From contig NZ_SRXN01000029.1 of the NCBI RefSeq assembly GCF_004827385.1, forward strand, positions 1 to 64,000: DNA of 64,000 nucleotides, given 5' to 3'. Within the stretch, counting starts at the first letter, position 1, and the number at the start of each line of letters is the position of its first letter. This stretch comes from Ensifer sp. MPMI2T (GTDB lineage Bacteria > Pseudomonadota > Alphaproteobacteria > Rhizobiales > Rhizobiaceae). Under the pieces are notes generated by a model. The model saw nothing but the letters and a program-made list of their open reading frames with translations. It did not search any database and was not told the origin of the DNA. A program made the translations under genes and the position numbers. This document shows, one piece after another, positions 51,470 to 60,439 of this stretch.

Positions 51470-52972
51470 CTATTCCATCTGCACGGTGACGAAGCGCAGC
51501 TCGCCGGCCTTGTTGGCGATCATCAGAAGCGCGTTGCGGCGGCCATCGTTCTTCAGTTCCTCGACTCGCGCCGAAACGTCGTCCGGCGTGGCCATTGCCT
51601 CCTGGCCGATCTCGACGATCACGTCGCCGACCGCGACCCGGCGCTCGGCCGCGGCCGAATTCGGCTGGACTTCGGTGATCACCACGCCTTCGACGCCATC
51701 GGCAATGCCGAAGCTTTTGCGGCGGTCGGCGTCGAGCACTGCGAGCTTCATGCCGAGTACGACGTCGCTCGCCGGCAGCTGCGCCGCGGGCGGCTGATCC
51801 GGCTTGATACCTTCGCCATTCTCCTTCACCGGCGCATTTGCAAGCTGCTCGCCATCCTCAAGCCGGCCGAGCGTGACGCGAACCGTCTGCTCCTGGCCGT
51901 CACGGATAATGACCACGTCGACCAACTTGCCGACGGGGCTCTCGCCGACCGCGCGCATCAGGTCGCGGATCTCCGCGACATCCGTCCCGTCGAAACGGGT
52001 GATGATATCGCCTGCCTTGATCTCACCCTTGGCGATCGGCCCGCCTTCGATGATGCCGGAAACCAGCGCACCATGCGGCCTCTCCATCTTCAGGCTTTCG
52101 GCGATATCGTCGGTGACCGGCTGAATGCGAACGCCGAGCCAACCGCGCCGGGTCTCGCCGAATTCCTTGAGCTGATTGACCACGTTCATTGCCAGTTCCG
52201 TCGGCACGGCGAAGCCGATGCCAACCGACATGCCGGTCTGAGAGAGGATCGCGGTATTGATGCCGATCACCTCGCCCCGCATGTTGAACAGCGGGCCGCC
52301 CGAATTGCCGCGGTTGATCGCCGCGTCGGTCTGGATGAAGCTGTCATAGGGGCCGGCATTGATGTTGCGCCCGCGCGCCGAGACGACGCCGACCGAAACC
52401 GACACGCCGAGGCCGAACGGATTACCGACCACCATCACCCAATCGCCGATCCGGATCTTGCGCGAGTCGCCGAAGGAAACGGCCTTAAGCGGTTTCTTCG
52501 GCTCGACCTTCAGCACCGCCAAATCGGTCTTGGTGTCAGTGCCAACCAGCGTTGCCTTCAGCTTGGAGCCGTCTGAGAAGTTGATCTCGATGTCGTCTGC
52601 GTCCTGGATGACATGGTTGTTGGTGACGATGAAACCAGCTGGATCGATAACGAAACCGGAGCCAAGGGAGTTGACCGTTCGCGGCCGGTTACCCTCGCCG
52701 CGCTGCCCCTTGAAGAACTCGTCGAAGAATTCCTGATGCGGCGACCCTTCCGGCACCTGCGGCATCGGGGCGTCGTCATCGTCGCTCTTGACGTTCTGGG
52801 AAATGGAAATGTTGACTACCGCATCGAGCAGTCCCTCGGCAAGGTCGGCAACGGAGGGCGGTCCGGCCGCCGGCTGGGACGTTGCCGTCTCGGCGAGCGC
52901 CGTGTTGTTTAGAAGCAGTGCCGTCGCGGCCGCAAGCACCAGGCCGCGGAAGAATTTGGGTCGTGTCAACAA
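51470..52972 (-). CDS. degP: Periplasmic serine protease, DegP/Do family
   Basis: 500 residues from a TTG at 52972 (AGGAGCC in front). A signal peptide (about 1-27) is followed by the trypsin-like domain: His in VTNNHVIQDA, Asp in TKTDLAVL and Ser in RGNSGGPLF. Two PDZ domains (about 270-360 and 400-490) follow. It degrades or refolds damaged periplasmic proteins. It lies downstream of hflKC in a proteostasis cluster. Confidence 0.94.
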   Translation of the reverse strand: MLTRPKFFRGLVLAAATALLLNNTALAETATSQPAAGPPSVADLAEGLLDAVVNISISQNVKSDDDDAPMPQVPEGSPHQEFFDEFFKGQRGEGNRPRTVNSLGSGFVIDPAGFIVTNNHVIQDADDIEINFSDGSKLKATLVGTDTKTDLAVLKVEPKKPLKAVSFGDSRKIRIGDWVMVVGNPFGLGVSVSVGVVSARGRNINAGPYDSFIQTDAAINRGNSGGPLFNMRGEVIGINTAILSQTGMSVGIGFAVPTELAMNVVNQLKEFGETRRGWLGVRIQPVTDDIAESLKMERPHGALVSGIIEGGPIAKGEIKAGDIITRFDGTDVAEIRDLMRAVGESPVGKLVDVVIIRDGQEQTVRVTLGRLEDGEQLANAPVKENGEGIKPDQPPAAQLPASDVVLGMKLAVLDADRRKSFGIADGVEGVVITEVQPNSAAAERRVAVGDVIVEIGQEAMATPDDVSARVEELKNDGRRNALLMIANKAGELRFVTVQME

Positions 52973-53207
52973 GTCGCTAGGCTCCTGTTATTGCTCTTGG
53001 ACCACACCCGCCATGGATTAAGCAATCCGGCATCGCGGCGTGATCGATTTCCCTTCACCTGCACGATACGCCACTGCCGCGGGTTCGCACACAAGCGATC
53101 TTCACTTGAAGATACGGCGGAATTCCGGAGCGTCCAAACACGATTTCCTGATCCGCTTCCAGGAAGGCAGAACGCCGACACCTCCGGTCAGCGCCGCCTT
53201 CGCGCGT

Positions 53208-53594
53208 TCAGCCGGTGATCTCGTGCCCATGCTCCTTGAGGGCCTGCACCGCCCTCTCAAGGTTCGAGCCCGCGACGAAGACATAATCAGTGCTGAAGGT
53301 CGAATTGGCGAAAACGCCGACCCCGGCTGCGGAAAGCGGTCGCAGCACCGAAGACAGGACGCCCGGCACGTCGAAGCTGAAATGCTGCTCGATACGGAAG
53401 CAGCGCCATCCAAGCGAGCTCTGCACGCTCGACGGTACGCGGGCGGCGCGACAGACCAGCGTCATTTCCTCACGAGAGCTGGACACCGTCCAGAAACCCG
53501 GCCCGGGCAGCCACTCCGGTATCGCGGACCCGACGTTCAGTCGGGTAATGGCGTATTCGGCATCGACCAGCCGGATCAGCAGTTTATGTGGCAT
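53208..53594 (-). CDS. ACT-domain protein (CASTOR-like)
   Basis: 128 residues. Two ACT-like halves: MTLVCRAARVPSSV...WRCFRIEQHFSFDVPGVLSSVLRPLSAAGVGVFANSTFSTDYVFV, with the N-terminal SAIPEWLPGPGFWTVSSSREE. It resembles small stand-alone ACT proteins of the CASTOR-like ACT group, which bind amino acids. Its role is unknown. It lies 7 bp after the DUF2065 gene in the same direction. Confidence 0.8.
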   Translation of the reverse strand: MPHKLLIRLVDAEYAITRLNVGSAIPEWLPGPGFWTVSSSREEMTLVCRAARVPSSVQSSLGWRCFRIEQHFSFDVPGVLSSVLRPLSAAGVGVFANSTFSTDYVFVAGSNLERAVQALKEHGHEITG

Positions 53595-53600
53595 TTCGCA

Positions 53601-53789
53601 TTATCCTCGAACCAACCAGACAAGTCCGACGCCAGCCGCCACCGAAACGAGTCCGGCCAGTCGGAGCTGATGTTCCGGGACATACGGCAAACGCTTCGCC
53701 AATTCCACCAAAACCAAAGGGGCCAGTGCGTACACCAGCCCCTCGATGATCAGGAAGAAACCTAACCCAATCAGAAAATCGGACATCAT
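53601..53789 (-). CDS. DUF2065 membrane protein
   Basis: 62 residues with two transmembrane segments: DFLIGLGFFLIIEGLVYALAP and LRLAGLVSVAAGVGLVWLVR. DUF2065 genes are regularly found just after hflC, as here (the ATG overlaps the hflC end), suggesting a role with the HflKC/FtsH complex. Start 53786 is equally possible (ATGATG). Confidence 0.85.
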   Translation of the reverse strand: MMSDFLIGLGFFLIIEGLVYALAPLVLVELAKRLPYVPEHQLRLAGLVSVAAGVGLVWLVRG

Positions 53790-53793
53790 CCGC

Positions 53794-54726
53794 TCAATCT
53801 GCGGTCGCAGGCGCTGCCGGCGCGGGCGGCGACTGTGGCAACGCCCCACCGTCCGCGCTGTTGAAATAGCGGAAGAATTCCGAATGCGGCGAGAGCACCA
53901 CGGTTGTATCCGGGTTACCGATGGATTGGGAATAGGCCGCCATCGAGCGGTAGAAGTCGAAGAAGCCGGGATCGCGCGTGAAAGCGTCCGCAAAGATACC
54001 TGCCCGCTCGGCTTCACCCTCGCCTCGCAGGATTTCCGAATCACGCTGGGCTTCCGCGACGATCTCGACCACCTGGCGATCGGCGATCGCGCGGCGTCTC
54101 TGGCCTTCCTCGTTACCGCGCGCGCGGATCAGCTCGGCCTCGGCCAGACGCTCCGCCTTCATCCTTTCGAAGGTTTGCTGCGAGACCTCCTGCGTCAGGT
54201 CGGTCCGGCGGATGCGCACGTCCTCGATGTTGAGGCCGAGCGATTCCGCGTCCGCCTTGAGGTCCGTCCGCACCTCGCGCATCATCGATGCGCGCTCATC
54301 CGAAAGCGCCGCCTCGAACCCCCTCAAGCCGTAGACACGGCGCAGCGACGCGTCGAGACGGGTCCTGAGCCGTGCCTCGGCCGACTCCCGGTCGCCGGAA
54401 ACGGTCTCGCGGAAACGCCTGGCGTCGGCGATCCGGTAGACCACGAACGCGTCCACCTCGTAGAACTTGCCGCCTGAGACCTGTACGCGGATGTTGTCGA
54501 GATCGAAGCGAAGCGCCTGGTCCTCGACAAATTGCACGCGATCGGCATCCATGAAGGCGAAAGGAAGCTTGAAATAAAGCCCAGGCTCACTCTTGACGGC
54601 TCGGATCTCGCCGAAGCGCACGACGATCGCCTGCTGGCGCTCGTTGACCACGAAGACCGACGAGTAGATCACGACGAGCACTGCCGCGACGATGATCAGG
54701 ATGATTGAACTGCGATTGTTTATCAT
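53794..54726 (-). CDS. hflC: HflC, band-7 protein of the HflKC/FtsH complex
   Basis: 310 residues. An N-terminal transmembrane segment (about 7-25) precedes the SPFH domain VNERQQAIVVRFGEIRAV, then the helical region QQTFERMKAERLAEAELIRARGNEEGQRRRAIADRQ and ILRGEGEAERAGIFADAF. With HflK it surrounds FtsH and modulates membrane proteolysis. It overlaps hflK by ATGA. Confidence 0.93.
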   Translation of the reverse strand: MINNRSSIILIIVAAVLVVIYSSVFVVNERQQAIVVRFGEIRAVKSEPGLYFKLPFAFMDADRVQFVEDQALRFDLDNIRVQVSGGKFYEVDAFVVYRIADARRFRETVSGDRESAEARLRTRLDASLRRVYGLRGFEAALSDERASMMREVRTDLKADAESLGLNIEDVRIRRTDLTQEVSQQTFERMKAERLAEAELIRARGNEEGQRRRAIADRQVVEIVAEAQRDSEILRGEGEAERAGIFADAFTRDPGFFDFYRSMAAYSQSIGNPDTTVVLSPHSEFFRYFNSADGGALPQSPPAPAAPATAD

Positions 54727-55808
54727 TGGGTACCTCCCGACTGCGCGGGCCTGCCGATTTCGTTGAGCGGCAGATAGGGCAGCACGCCCTGCCCGTTCTT
54801 CTCGTCGAGAATGACCTTCTTCGACTTGCGGAAAACATCCTGCATTGTTTCGAGATAAAGCCGCCGGCGCGTGACGTCGGGAGCCTTGGAGTAGGCGTCA
54901 TAGACCGAGATGAAGCGCTGGGCCTCACCCTGCGCTTCCTTGACAACGCGGTCCTTGTAAGCGGCCGCCTCTTCGCGGATCTGCGCGCCCTGACCGCGCG
55001 CCTTGCCGAGCACCTGGTTGGCGTACTGGTTGGCTTCCTCGACGAAGCGGTCCTCGTCCTGTTCGGCGCGCTGCACCTCATCGAAGGCGTCGGCGACTTC
55101 ACGCGGAGGCGCTGCATCCTCGATCGCGACCGTGTTTACCGAAACGCCGGCGCCGTAGCTGTCCATCGTCGCCTGAATCGTGTTTTTCACGTCGGCGGCG
55201 ATTGCCTGGCGGTTGTCGCGGAAAATGTCTTGGGCCGGACGCCGGCCGACGACCTCGCGCATGGCGCTTTCGGCAACCTGCTGCAGCGTGTCGGACGGGT
55301 TCTCGACGTTGAAGAGGTAGGCCTTCGGGTCAGTCACCGAGAACAGTACCGAGAACTGCACATTGACGATGTTCTGGTCGCCGGAAAGCATCAGCCCGGC
55401 ATTGGACTGGCCACTGGCGCGTCCGCCGATATTCTGCTGCTGCTCCGTGACCTTCACGAACTCGACGGTTTCGAGGGGCCAGAAGTGGTAGTGCAGGCCC
55501 GGCATCGAAATTTCTTCTTTCGGCCTGCCGAAGCGCATCTCGACGCCGCGCTCGTCCGGCTGAACCGTGTAGATCGAGTTGAGCAGGATGAAACCGACGA
55601 TCAAAAGGCCGACGATGACGAAGACGCCGCCGTTGAAGCCCCCCGGGACCACATTCTTCAGTTGGTCCTGACCGCGCCGGATGATCTCTTCGAGATCTGG
55701 CGGGCCACCTCTCCCGCCTCGTGGCCGATTGGGCCCCTGGCCCCATGGCCCTTGATTGCCGCCGCCGCCCCATGGGCCGCCGCCGCCATTCTGATTGCTC
55801 CAGGGCAT
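54723..55808 (-). CDS. hflK: HflK, band-7 protein of the HflKC/FtsH complex
   Basis: 361 residues from the ATG at 55808. A Gly/Pro/Asn-rich N-terminus (about 1-35, WSNQNGGGGPWGGGGNQ) is typical of HflK. One transmembrane segment is at about 62-84. The SPFH domain starts VQPDERGVEMRFG, and the helices FVEEANQYANQVLGKARGQGAQIREEAAAY complete it. It forms a hetero-oligomer with HflC. Confidence 0.93.
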   Translation of the reverse strand: MPWSNQNGGGGPWGGGGNQGPWGQGPNRPRGGRGGPPDLEEIIRRGQDQLKNVVPGGFNGGVFVIVGLLIVGFILLNSIYTVQPDERGVEMRFGRPKEEISMPGLHYHFWPLETVEFVKVTEQQQNIGGRASGQSNAGLMLSGDQNIVNVQFSVLFSVTDPKAYLFNVENPSDTLQQVAESAMREVVGRRPAQDIFRDNRQAIAADVKNTIQATMDSYGAGVSVNTVAIEDAAPPREVADAFDEVQRAEQDEDRFVEEANQYANQVLGKARGQGAQIREEAAAYKDRVVKEAQGEAQRFISVYDAYSKAPDVTRRRLYLETMQDVFRKSKKVILDEKNGQGVLPYLPLNEIGRPAQSGGTQ

Positions 55809-56056
55809 CAAAACCTCTCTTCAAGAAAACCTCTCTCGCCGACCGCCCGCAGGCACGAGCAAGCGGTCACGATGTGAAACCGTTATAGGTATCACATGCA
55901 TTGCTTTCAACGCGATACGGCCGACTTCACCGTAAATGGGTTAAAATAGTTGGGAGATGCGCTACACGAACAGGTGAGCGCCGCATGCACGCCAAGAACG
56001 GCCGCGCGTTTTCCTGATCCCGGCGTCTTTGCCGGGTGCGGGATGCAGGCGGAAAA

Positions 56057-56605
56057 TCATTCCGCTGTCTCCCGCCGGCGCCAGGTCACGAAATGCATCG
56101 CATGGCTGTCCTTCTCGCCGCGCGCCAGCTCTTCCTCGAACACCCTCTCGAAGACTGCCGGATCGATCGCCGGGAAGCGCGTGTCGCCATCGACCTCGGC
56201 CTGCACCTCCGTTACGTGGAGCACGTCAGCAACACCGATCGACTGGCGATAGATCTCCCCGCCGCCGATAATGCAGATCTCGTCTGCTCCGGTCGCCGCC
56301 GCATGGCTGCGCGCCAACGCAAGAGCCGCCACGAGCGAAGGAGCAACCTCCGCCCCCTCTGCCTCGAAGTCGCGATTGCGGCTGATGACGATGTTCGGTC
56401 GCCCCGGCAGCGGGCGCCCGAGCGAGGCCCAGGTCTTCCGACCCATTATGACCGGCTTGCCCATCGTCAGCGCCTTGAAGCGCTTGAGATCGGTCGAGAG
56501 TCGCCACGGCAGGCCGCCCTCGCTTCCGATCACCCCGTTGGTCGCAACCGCGACGACGATCACGATCTTCGGTTCAGCGCTCGTTTCAGTCTTTGCTTCA
56601 GTCAT
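56057..56605 (-). CDS. folA: Dihydrofolate reductase
   Basis: 182 residues from the ATG at 56605. IVVAVATNGVIGSEGGLPWRLSTDLKRFKALTMGKPVIMGRKTW and IIGGGEIYRQS are the NADPH and folate signatures. It reduces the dihydrofolate produced by ThyA, encoded two genes upstream. It overlaps the GST gene by 8 bp, so thyA-GST-folA may be one transcript. A small GC hairpin (56022-56041) follows its stop. Confidence 0.95.
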   Translation of the reverse strand: MTEAKTETSAEPKIVIVVAVATNGVIGSEGGLPWRLSTDLKRFKALTMGKPVIMGRKTWASLGRPLPGRPNIVISRNRDFEAEGAEVAPSLVAALALARSHAAATGADEICIIGGGEIYRQSIGVADVLHVTEVQAEVDGDTRFPAIDPAVFERVFEEELARGEKDSHAMHFVTWRRRETAE

Positions 56606-57203
56606 GGAAACCACTCGGCTTGCTGTCGATCTCACGCGCTCGCTGCTGGGCCGCCCGATCGGTCACGACGCGAATGTAGCGGTCAATCACCTCGCTTTCG
56701 GGCAGGATCTTGCGCATCCATTGCAGCGCGCTCGCCAGCAACAGATCGGCCGCGCTCATCGTCTCGCCGAGCAGAAAGGTCTGGCGACTCAAAACGCCGA
56801 TCACATGAGCGCACATTTCACTGTAGAGCCTCGCCAGCGCCGGGTTGTTGACGGTCACGCCGGAAATATGGGCAAGCGCCGTCGGCTCGATGACCCCGGC
56901 ATAATAGGCGAGCCAAGAAAGATAGGCGCCGCGCTCGGGATGACCCGGTGGCCGGCCGAGACTGCAGTTCGGGTAGAGGTCGGTCAGATATTGCACGACG
57001 GCGGCCGACTCCCAGATCACCGCGCCGTTATGCAGAAGGGCCGGCACCTGCTTGTGCGGATGCGGATTATTCTCATCCGGCCCGCCCGTGCCATCCCACC
57101 GGCGGATGTTGACATAGCGGATCTCGTATTCGGCGCCGATTTCCTCGAGCAGCCAGATGATGCGCGACGAGCGCGACAGCGGCGCATGGATGAGCGTCAG
57201 CAT
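56598..57203 (-). CDS. Glutathione S-transferase
   Basis: 201 residues from the ATG at 57203 (AGGGAGGG in front). The thioredoxin-like N-domain is LIHAPLSRSSRIIWLLEEIG, then QVPALLHNGAVIWESAAVVQYL (cis-Pro and glutathione Ser). The helical C-domain has LLLASALQWM. It sits between thyA and folA; a functional link to folate metabolism is not evident. Confidence 0.9.
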   Translation of the reverse strand: MLTLIHAPLSRSSRIIWLLEEIGAEYEIRYVNIRRWDGTGGPDENNPHPHKQVPALLHNGAVIWESAAVVQYLTDLYPNCSLGRPPGHPERGAYLSWLAYYAGVIEPTALAHISGVTVNNPALARLYSEMCAHVIGVLSRQTFLLGETMSAADLLLASALQWMRKILPESEVIDRYIRVVTDRAAQQRAREIDSKPSGFHD

Positions 57204-57382
57204 CGAACCCTCCCTTTTACGCCGGCTCGCGGCGCTTTTTCCGGGAGCGCCGCCCCGCGTCCGGAGGACCACGGGAGGAAGTTCCCAGCTTTTCGTTTCA
57301 GAACATATAGGCCGCCTCAGGCAAGTCACGTGAAGCCAGGCATGCGCGCCGACAGGCCTGAGACGCGGCCATCCCGCCCAAT

Positions 57383-58177
57383 CTAGACGGCGACGGGCGC
57401 CTTGATATGTGAATCCGCTTCGTAGCCGACGAGCGTAAAGTCCTCGAACCTAAAGGAAAATATGTCCTTCACCGCCGGATTAATGCGCATTTCCGGCAGC
57501 CGTTTCGGCGTTCGCGTCAGTTGCAGCCGCGCCTGTTCGAAATGGTTGTGATAGATGTGGGCGTCGCCGAGCGTGTGGACGAAATCACCGGGCTTCAGTC
57601 CCGTCACCTGAGCAACCATTAACGTCAGCAGCGCATAGGAGGCGATATTGAATGGCACGCCGAGGAAGATGTCGGCCGAGCGCTGGTAAAGCTGGCAGGA
57701 GAGCTTGCCGTCCGCCACGTAGAATTGGAACAGGCAATGGCAGGGTGGCAGCGCCATCTCGTCGACGAGCGCCGGATTCCAGGCCGAAACGATGTGACGG
57801 CGGGAATTCGGATTGGTCTTCAAGCCTTCGATGAGTCCTGCGATCTGGTCGATGTGGCCGCCTTCGGGTGTCGGCCAGGAGCGCCACTGGTAGCCGTAGA
57901 CCGGCCCGAGTTCGCCCTTCTCGTCCGCCCACTCGTCCCAGATGCTGACGCCGTGTTCCTTGAGATAGGCGATATTCGTTTCGCCTTTGAGGAACCACAG
58001 GAGCTCGTGGATGATCGAGCGCAGGTGCAGCTTCTTGGTGGTCAGCACCGGGAAGCCCTGCGACAGGTCGAAGCGCATCTGGTAGCCGAAGACCGAGCGC
58101 GTACCCGTGCCGGTCCGGTCGCCGCGGTCGGTTCCCGTTGCCATCACATGTTCGAGGAGATCGAGATATTGCCGCAT
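57383..58177 (-). CDS. thyA: Thymidylate synthase
   Basis: 264 residues. [70 protein letters not shown] (catalytic Cys in the first motif) and [20 protein letters not shown] ends are diagnostic. It methylates dUMP to dTMP and produces dihydrofolate for FolA, encoded downstream. Confidence 0.96.
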   Translation of the reverse strand: MRQYLDLLEHVMATGTDRGDRTGTGTRSVFGYQMRFDLSQGFPVLTTKKLHLRSIIHELLWFLKGETNIAYLKEHGVSIWDEWADEKGELGPVYGYQWRSWPTPEGGHIDQIAGLIEGLKTNPNSRRHIVSAWNPALVDEMALPPCHCLFQFYVADGKLSCQLYQRSADIFLGVPFNIASYALLTLMVAQVTGLKPGDFVHTLGDAHIYHNHFEQARLQLTRTPKRLPEMRINPAVKDIFSFRFEDFTLVGYEADSHIKAPVAV

Positions 58178-58358
58178 GCTTCTTCGCCGACGATTCGTTC
58201 GCTTCGCTCAAAATAGGACGAAGCCACCGGCGAACCAATGGCTGGTACGAGTTTTCCCGCAAATTGATGCCGCGATAGCGGCCTATCGCGCTAGGCGACC
58301 GCTATCAAGGAACGCGGCTCATTTCCTCAGGCATCCCCGACCGCCTGTCCCCGCCCAC

Positions 58359-58577
58359 TCATTTCGCAGGACGACGGTTTGCTGCGTGGTTCTGGTATTG
58401 CTCGTTTCTCACGGCTCTTTCATCGAGGCCGCGCGCCTCGGAATGCTGCGCCTTGTCCCGATTGGAAAGAACGTCGTTCTCACCAAGAATACCACGTTTC
58501 AGTTTGGTCTGTGCGCCGCTGCCTGAACCCTTGCCTTTGTCCGGCTTTCCGACATGCTTGCGACTGGCGTGAGCCAT
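58359..58577 (-). CDS. Small hydrophilic protein of unknown function
   Basis: 72 residues with AAGGAG in front of the ATG. Charged and disordered in character (HVGKPDKGKGSGSG, ENDVLSNRDKAQHSE). It is the last gene of a three-gene set of similarly small hydrophilic proteins behind the general-stress-type promoter at 59156-59180. Desiccation- or stress-protein character is inferred. Confidence 0.68.
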   Translation of the reverse strand: MAHASRKHVGKPDKGKGSGSGAQTKLKRGILGENDVLSNRDKAQHSEARGLDERAVRNEQYQNHAANRRPAK

Positions 58578-58624
58578 GGTTCGTCTCCTTTCAATGTCTC
58601 GGATGGGCGCGAAAAGTCTTCGCT

Positions 58625-58867
58625 TCAGCTCTTTGCACCCTGGTGGTGCCTGCTTTCCTGGTTCTTTCCGCGTGTCATGCTGCGCTCGTCCTCATCGCGC
58701 GCGTCGGCATGCTCGGCGTCGAGGCTGTCACCCTTTCGATAGGCTTTTCTCAGGGCCTCCGAGCGGCGTAGCTTCTCCTCGGCGTCAAAATCCTTACTTT
58801 CGTTGGACGTCTTCTCGCGGCCCTGAAGCACGCGCAGTTGCTGTTCGTGCGTCTTCTTGCCGACCAT
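58625..58867 (-). CDS. Small hydrophilic stress-type protein
   Basis: 80 residues from the ATG at 58867 (AGGAGG in front). Almost all charged: KKTHEQQLRVLQGREKTSNESKDFDAEEKLRRSEALRKAYRKGDS. It is probably helical or disordered. It ends 47 bp before the next small gene and starts 9 bp after the previous one, so it is the middle gene of an operon. Confidence 0.7.
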   Translation of the reverse strand: MVGKKTHEQQLRVLQGREKTSNESKDFDAEEKLRRSEALRKAYRKGDSLDAEHADARDEDERSMTRGKNQESRHHQGAKS

Positions 58868-58876
58868 CACTTCCTC

Positions 58877-59083
58877 CTATTTGTTCGTCCGGCCGCGCTG
58901 TCGCGGGTTCGCACCGCCCTGCACGGTCGTGTCGTTCGCGACGTCGCCTTCGATGGTGTTGCCGCGCTTCAGCATCTCATAGTCTGATGGTCCCCGGATG
59001 CCCCTGGTTCGGCCGATGCCGGGGTCCTGCTTTAGATCCTTGTCGCTGGGGCGGCGTGTCTTCGGATGCTTGGAAGATGTCAT
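58877..59083 (-). CDS. Small hydrophilic protein, first gene of the stress operon
   Basis: 68 residues from the ATG at 59083 (GGAAGG in front); a longer frame starting 15 bp upstream is possible. The sequence KHPKTRRPSDKDLKQDPGIGRTRGIRG and YEMLKRGNTIEGDVAND is charged and Gly-rich with no domain. It is led by a GGAAC-N18-TT site. Confidence 0.72.
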   Translation of the reverse strand: MTSSKHPKTRRPSDKDLKQDPGIGRTRGIRGPSDYEMLKRGNTIEGDVANDTTVQGGANPRQRGRTNK

Positions 59084-59155
59084 CAGACTTCCTTCCATTT
59101 CTGTGGTCGAGCCCGCGCCTCCCCTAGCCGGGTGCGGCCGAGCATCTCATGGGCT

Positions 59156-59180
59156 AACCCGGCGGGCCCGCGATTGTTCC
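59156..59180 (-). promoter_or_regulatory. RpoE2-type general stress promoter
   Basis: On the minus strand GGAAC (59176-59180) and TT (59156-59157) are separated by exactly 18 bases, the published S. meliloti RpoE2 pattern, 73 bp before the ATG at 59083. Confidence 0.6.
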
Positions 59181-59307
59181 GATTGTCGAGCGAATAGGGT
59201 ACGTCGGCCGCGCTTTTCTCGGCCGGCGACGAAACAAACGCGGCCGACTGGGGTTAATCCTTTTGAGATTGATATCGAACGTTCGACCCTGCGAGAGAGG
59301 TATGACC

Positions 59308-59760
59308 ATGAGTGCGACAGGCCTCGATGTTTTCGACAAGACCCTGCAAACCACCAATATCTGGCTCGGCGAGATCATGGCGCATCATGGCCCGGACCGG
59401 AAAGTGGCGTGGCACATATTGAATTCGGTGCTGAGGACGCTGCGCGACAGGCTGCCTCCCGAGGTGGCTGCCCACCTTGGCGCGGAACTCCCGCTGCTCG
59501 TGCGGGGTGCCTACTACGACCAATACCGTGCCAACCATCGGCCCGAAAAGGCGACGCGCTCGCTCGACGAATTTCTCGAGTGCGTCGCGGACGGGATGAA
59601 ACCCGGCCGCCCGGTCAATCCTGCTGAAGCCACGAAGTCGGTATTCCAGGTTCTTGCGCGGCACATAGATCTCGGCCAGTCGGCAAAGGTGCGCGACACG
59701 TTGCCGAAGGAAATCCGTGCGCTCTGGCCGGACAGCGTCGGCACCAAGGAGCAGGCATAG
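59308..59760 (+). CDS. DUF2267 protein
   Basis: 150 residues from the ATG at 59308 (GAGAGAGG in front). DUF2267 features are visible: TNIWLGEIMAHHGPDRKVAWHILNSVLRTLRDRLPPEVAAHLGAELPLLVRGAYYDQYR. It is helical and cytoplasmic. DUF2267 proteins are found among general-stress genes; their function is unknown. A perfect hairpin follows its stop. Confidence 0.87.
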   Translation: MSATGLDVFDKTLQTTNIWLGEIMAHHGPDRKVAWHILNSVLRTLRDRLPPEVAAHLGAELPLLVRGAYYDQYRANHRPEKATRSLDEFLECVADGMKPGRPVNPAEATKSVFQVLARHIDLGQSAKVRDTLPKEIRALWPDSVGTKEQA

Positions 59761-59815
59761 CGCCGCACGATCCGCTGGCCTCAACTTGACCACTCCGGGT
59801 GAGTGAAATCAATGT

Positions 59816-59846
59816 GTTCGTGATCCTGCTCGCCAGGATCACGAAC
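59816..59846. terminator. Perfect 13-bp hairpin after the DUF2267 gene
   Basis: GTTCGTGATCCTG, a 5-base loop, CAGGATCACGAAC. It has no T run, so it may be a transcript-stabilising or binding-site palindrome rather than a classical terminator. The palindromic repeat at 59850-59929 follows directly. Confidence 0.5.
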
Positions 59847-59849
59847 AAG

Positions 59850-59929
59850 CGTCGCAAAGAACGCTGTAGCACTTTGAATTGCTGCATGTACTTGTCCTTT
59901 AATCGGCTACGATTAAAGGCGACCTGCAG
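59850..59929 (+). repeat. Two-hairpin palindromic repeat with truncated first hairpin
   Basis: GCGTCGCAAAGAACGCTGTAGCACTTTGAATTGCTGCATG, then GTCCTTTAATCGGCTACGATTAAAGGCGACCTGCAG: right arm of hairpin 1, linker and a complete hairpin 2. Confidence 0.85.
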
Positions 59930-59940
59930 GAGGGATCAGA

Positions 59941-60249
59941 TCAGAGCGTCTGGAGTTTGCCTAGGTTCTTGGCCACCAGATAGTAGAACGTCACGCGTGA
60001 CTTGGAGCGGTCGTCCGCCATCGCCTTGGCTGTGGCCGCGATTGCCGCATCCGCGTCCGCACCGCCGACGCCGAGCTTCTTCTCGCACCACTTTTCCTTG
60101 ACGCGCTCGAGTTCCTTCGGGTCCGAGGCCGAAACGAGGGCGGAATCCTTATTGCGAAGAGCGATGCCGAGATAGCGTACGATCTTGTTAACAACTGCTT
60201 CGTCGGCGCCGCTGTCGTATTTCTGCACGTCTGCGAGATAGTCAGTCAT
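59941..60249 (-). CDS. DUF2853 protein
   Basis: 102 residues from the ATG at 60249 (CTGGAGGC in front). YLADVQKYDSGADEAVVNKIVRYLGIALRNKDSALVSASDPKELERVKEKWCEKKLG and VTFYYLVAKNLGKL are family features. Small helical cytoplasmic protein of unknown function. Confidence 0.87.
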   Translation of the reverse strand: MTDYLADVQKYDSGADEAVVNKIVRYLGIALRNKDSALVSASDPKELERVKEKWCEKKLGVGGADADAAIAATAKAMADDRSKSRVTFYYLVAKNLGKLQTL

Positions 60250-60439
60250 GATGCCTCCAGTTTGCACTTGCTCTCACGCTGCCGCCCTCTTCGCGAAACG
60301 CGTGCAGCCGCTGGAGTTTTTCACGCGCCTCGGGTAAGTCAAGGCGTTTCCTTGCGGGCCGCATCCTGGATAATATATCCGTCACATTTCCCTTGATCGC
60401 CCCTTTTCTTGGGCACCGGAAGGACCTATATGACGGGTG

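Noticed and set aside
55950..56056. Another copy of the GCGGGATG repeat before folA's end
   Set aside because: Only GCGGGATGCAGGCGGAAAA is present, without the matching right arm; it is too degenerate to call.
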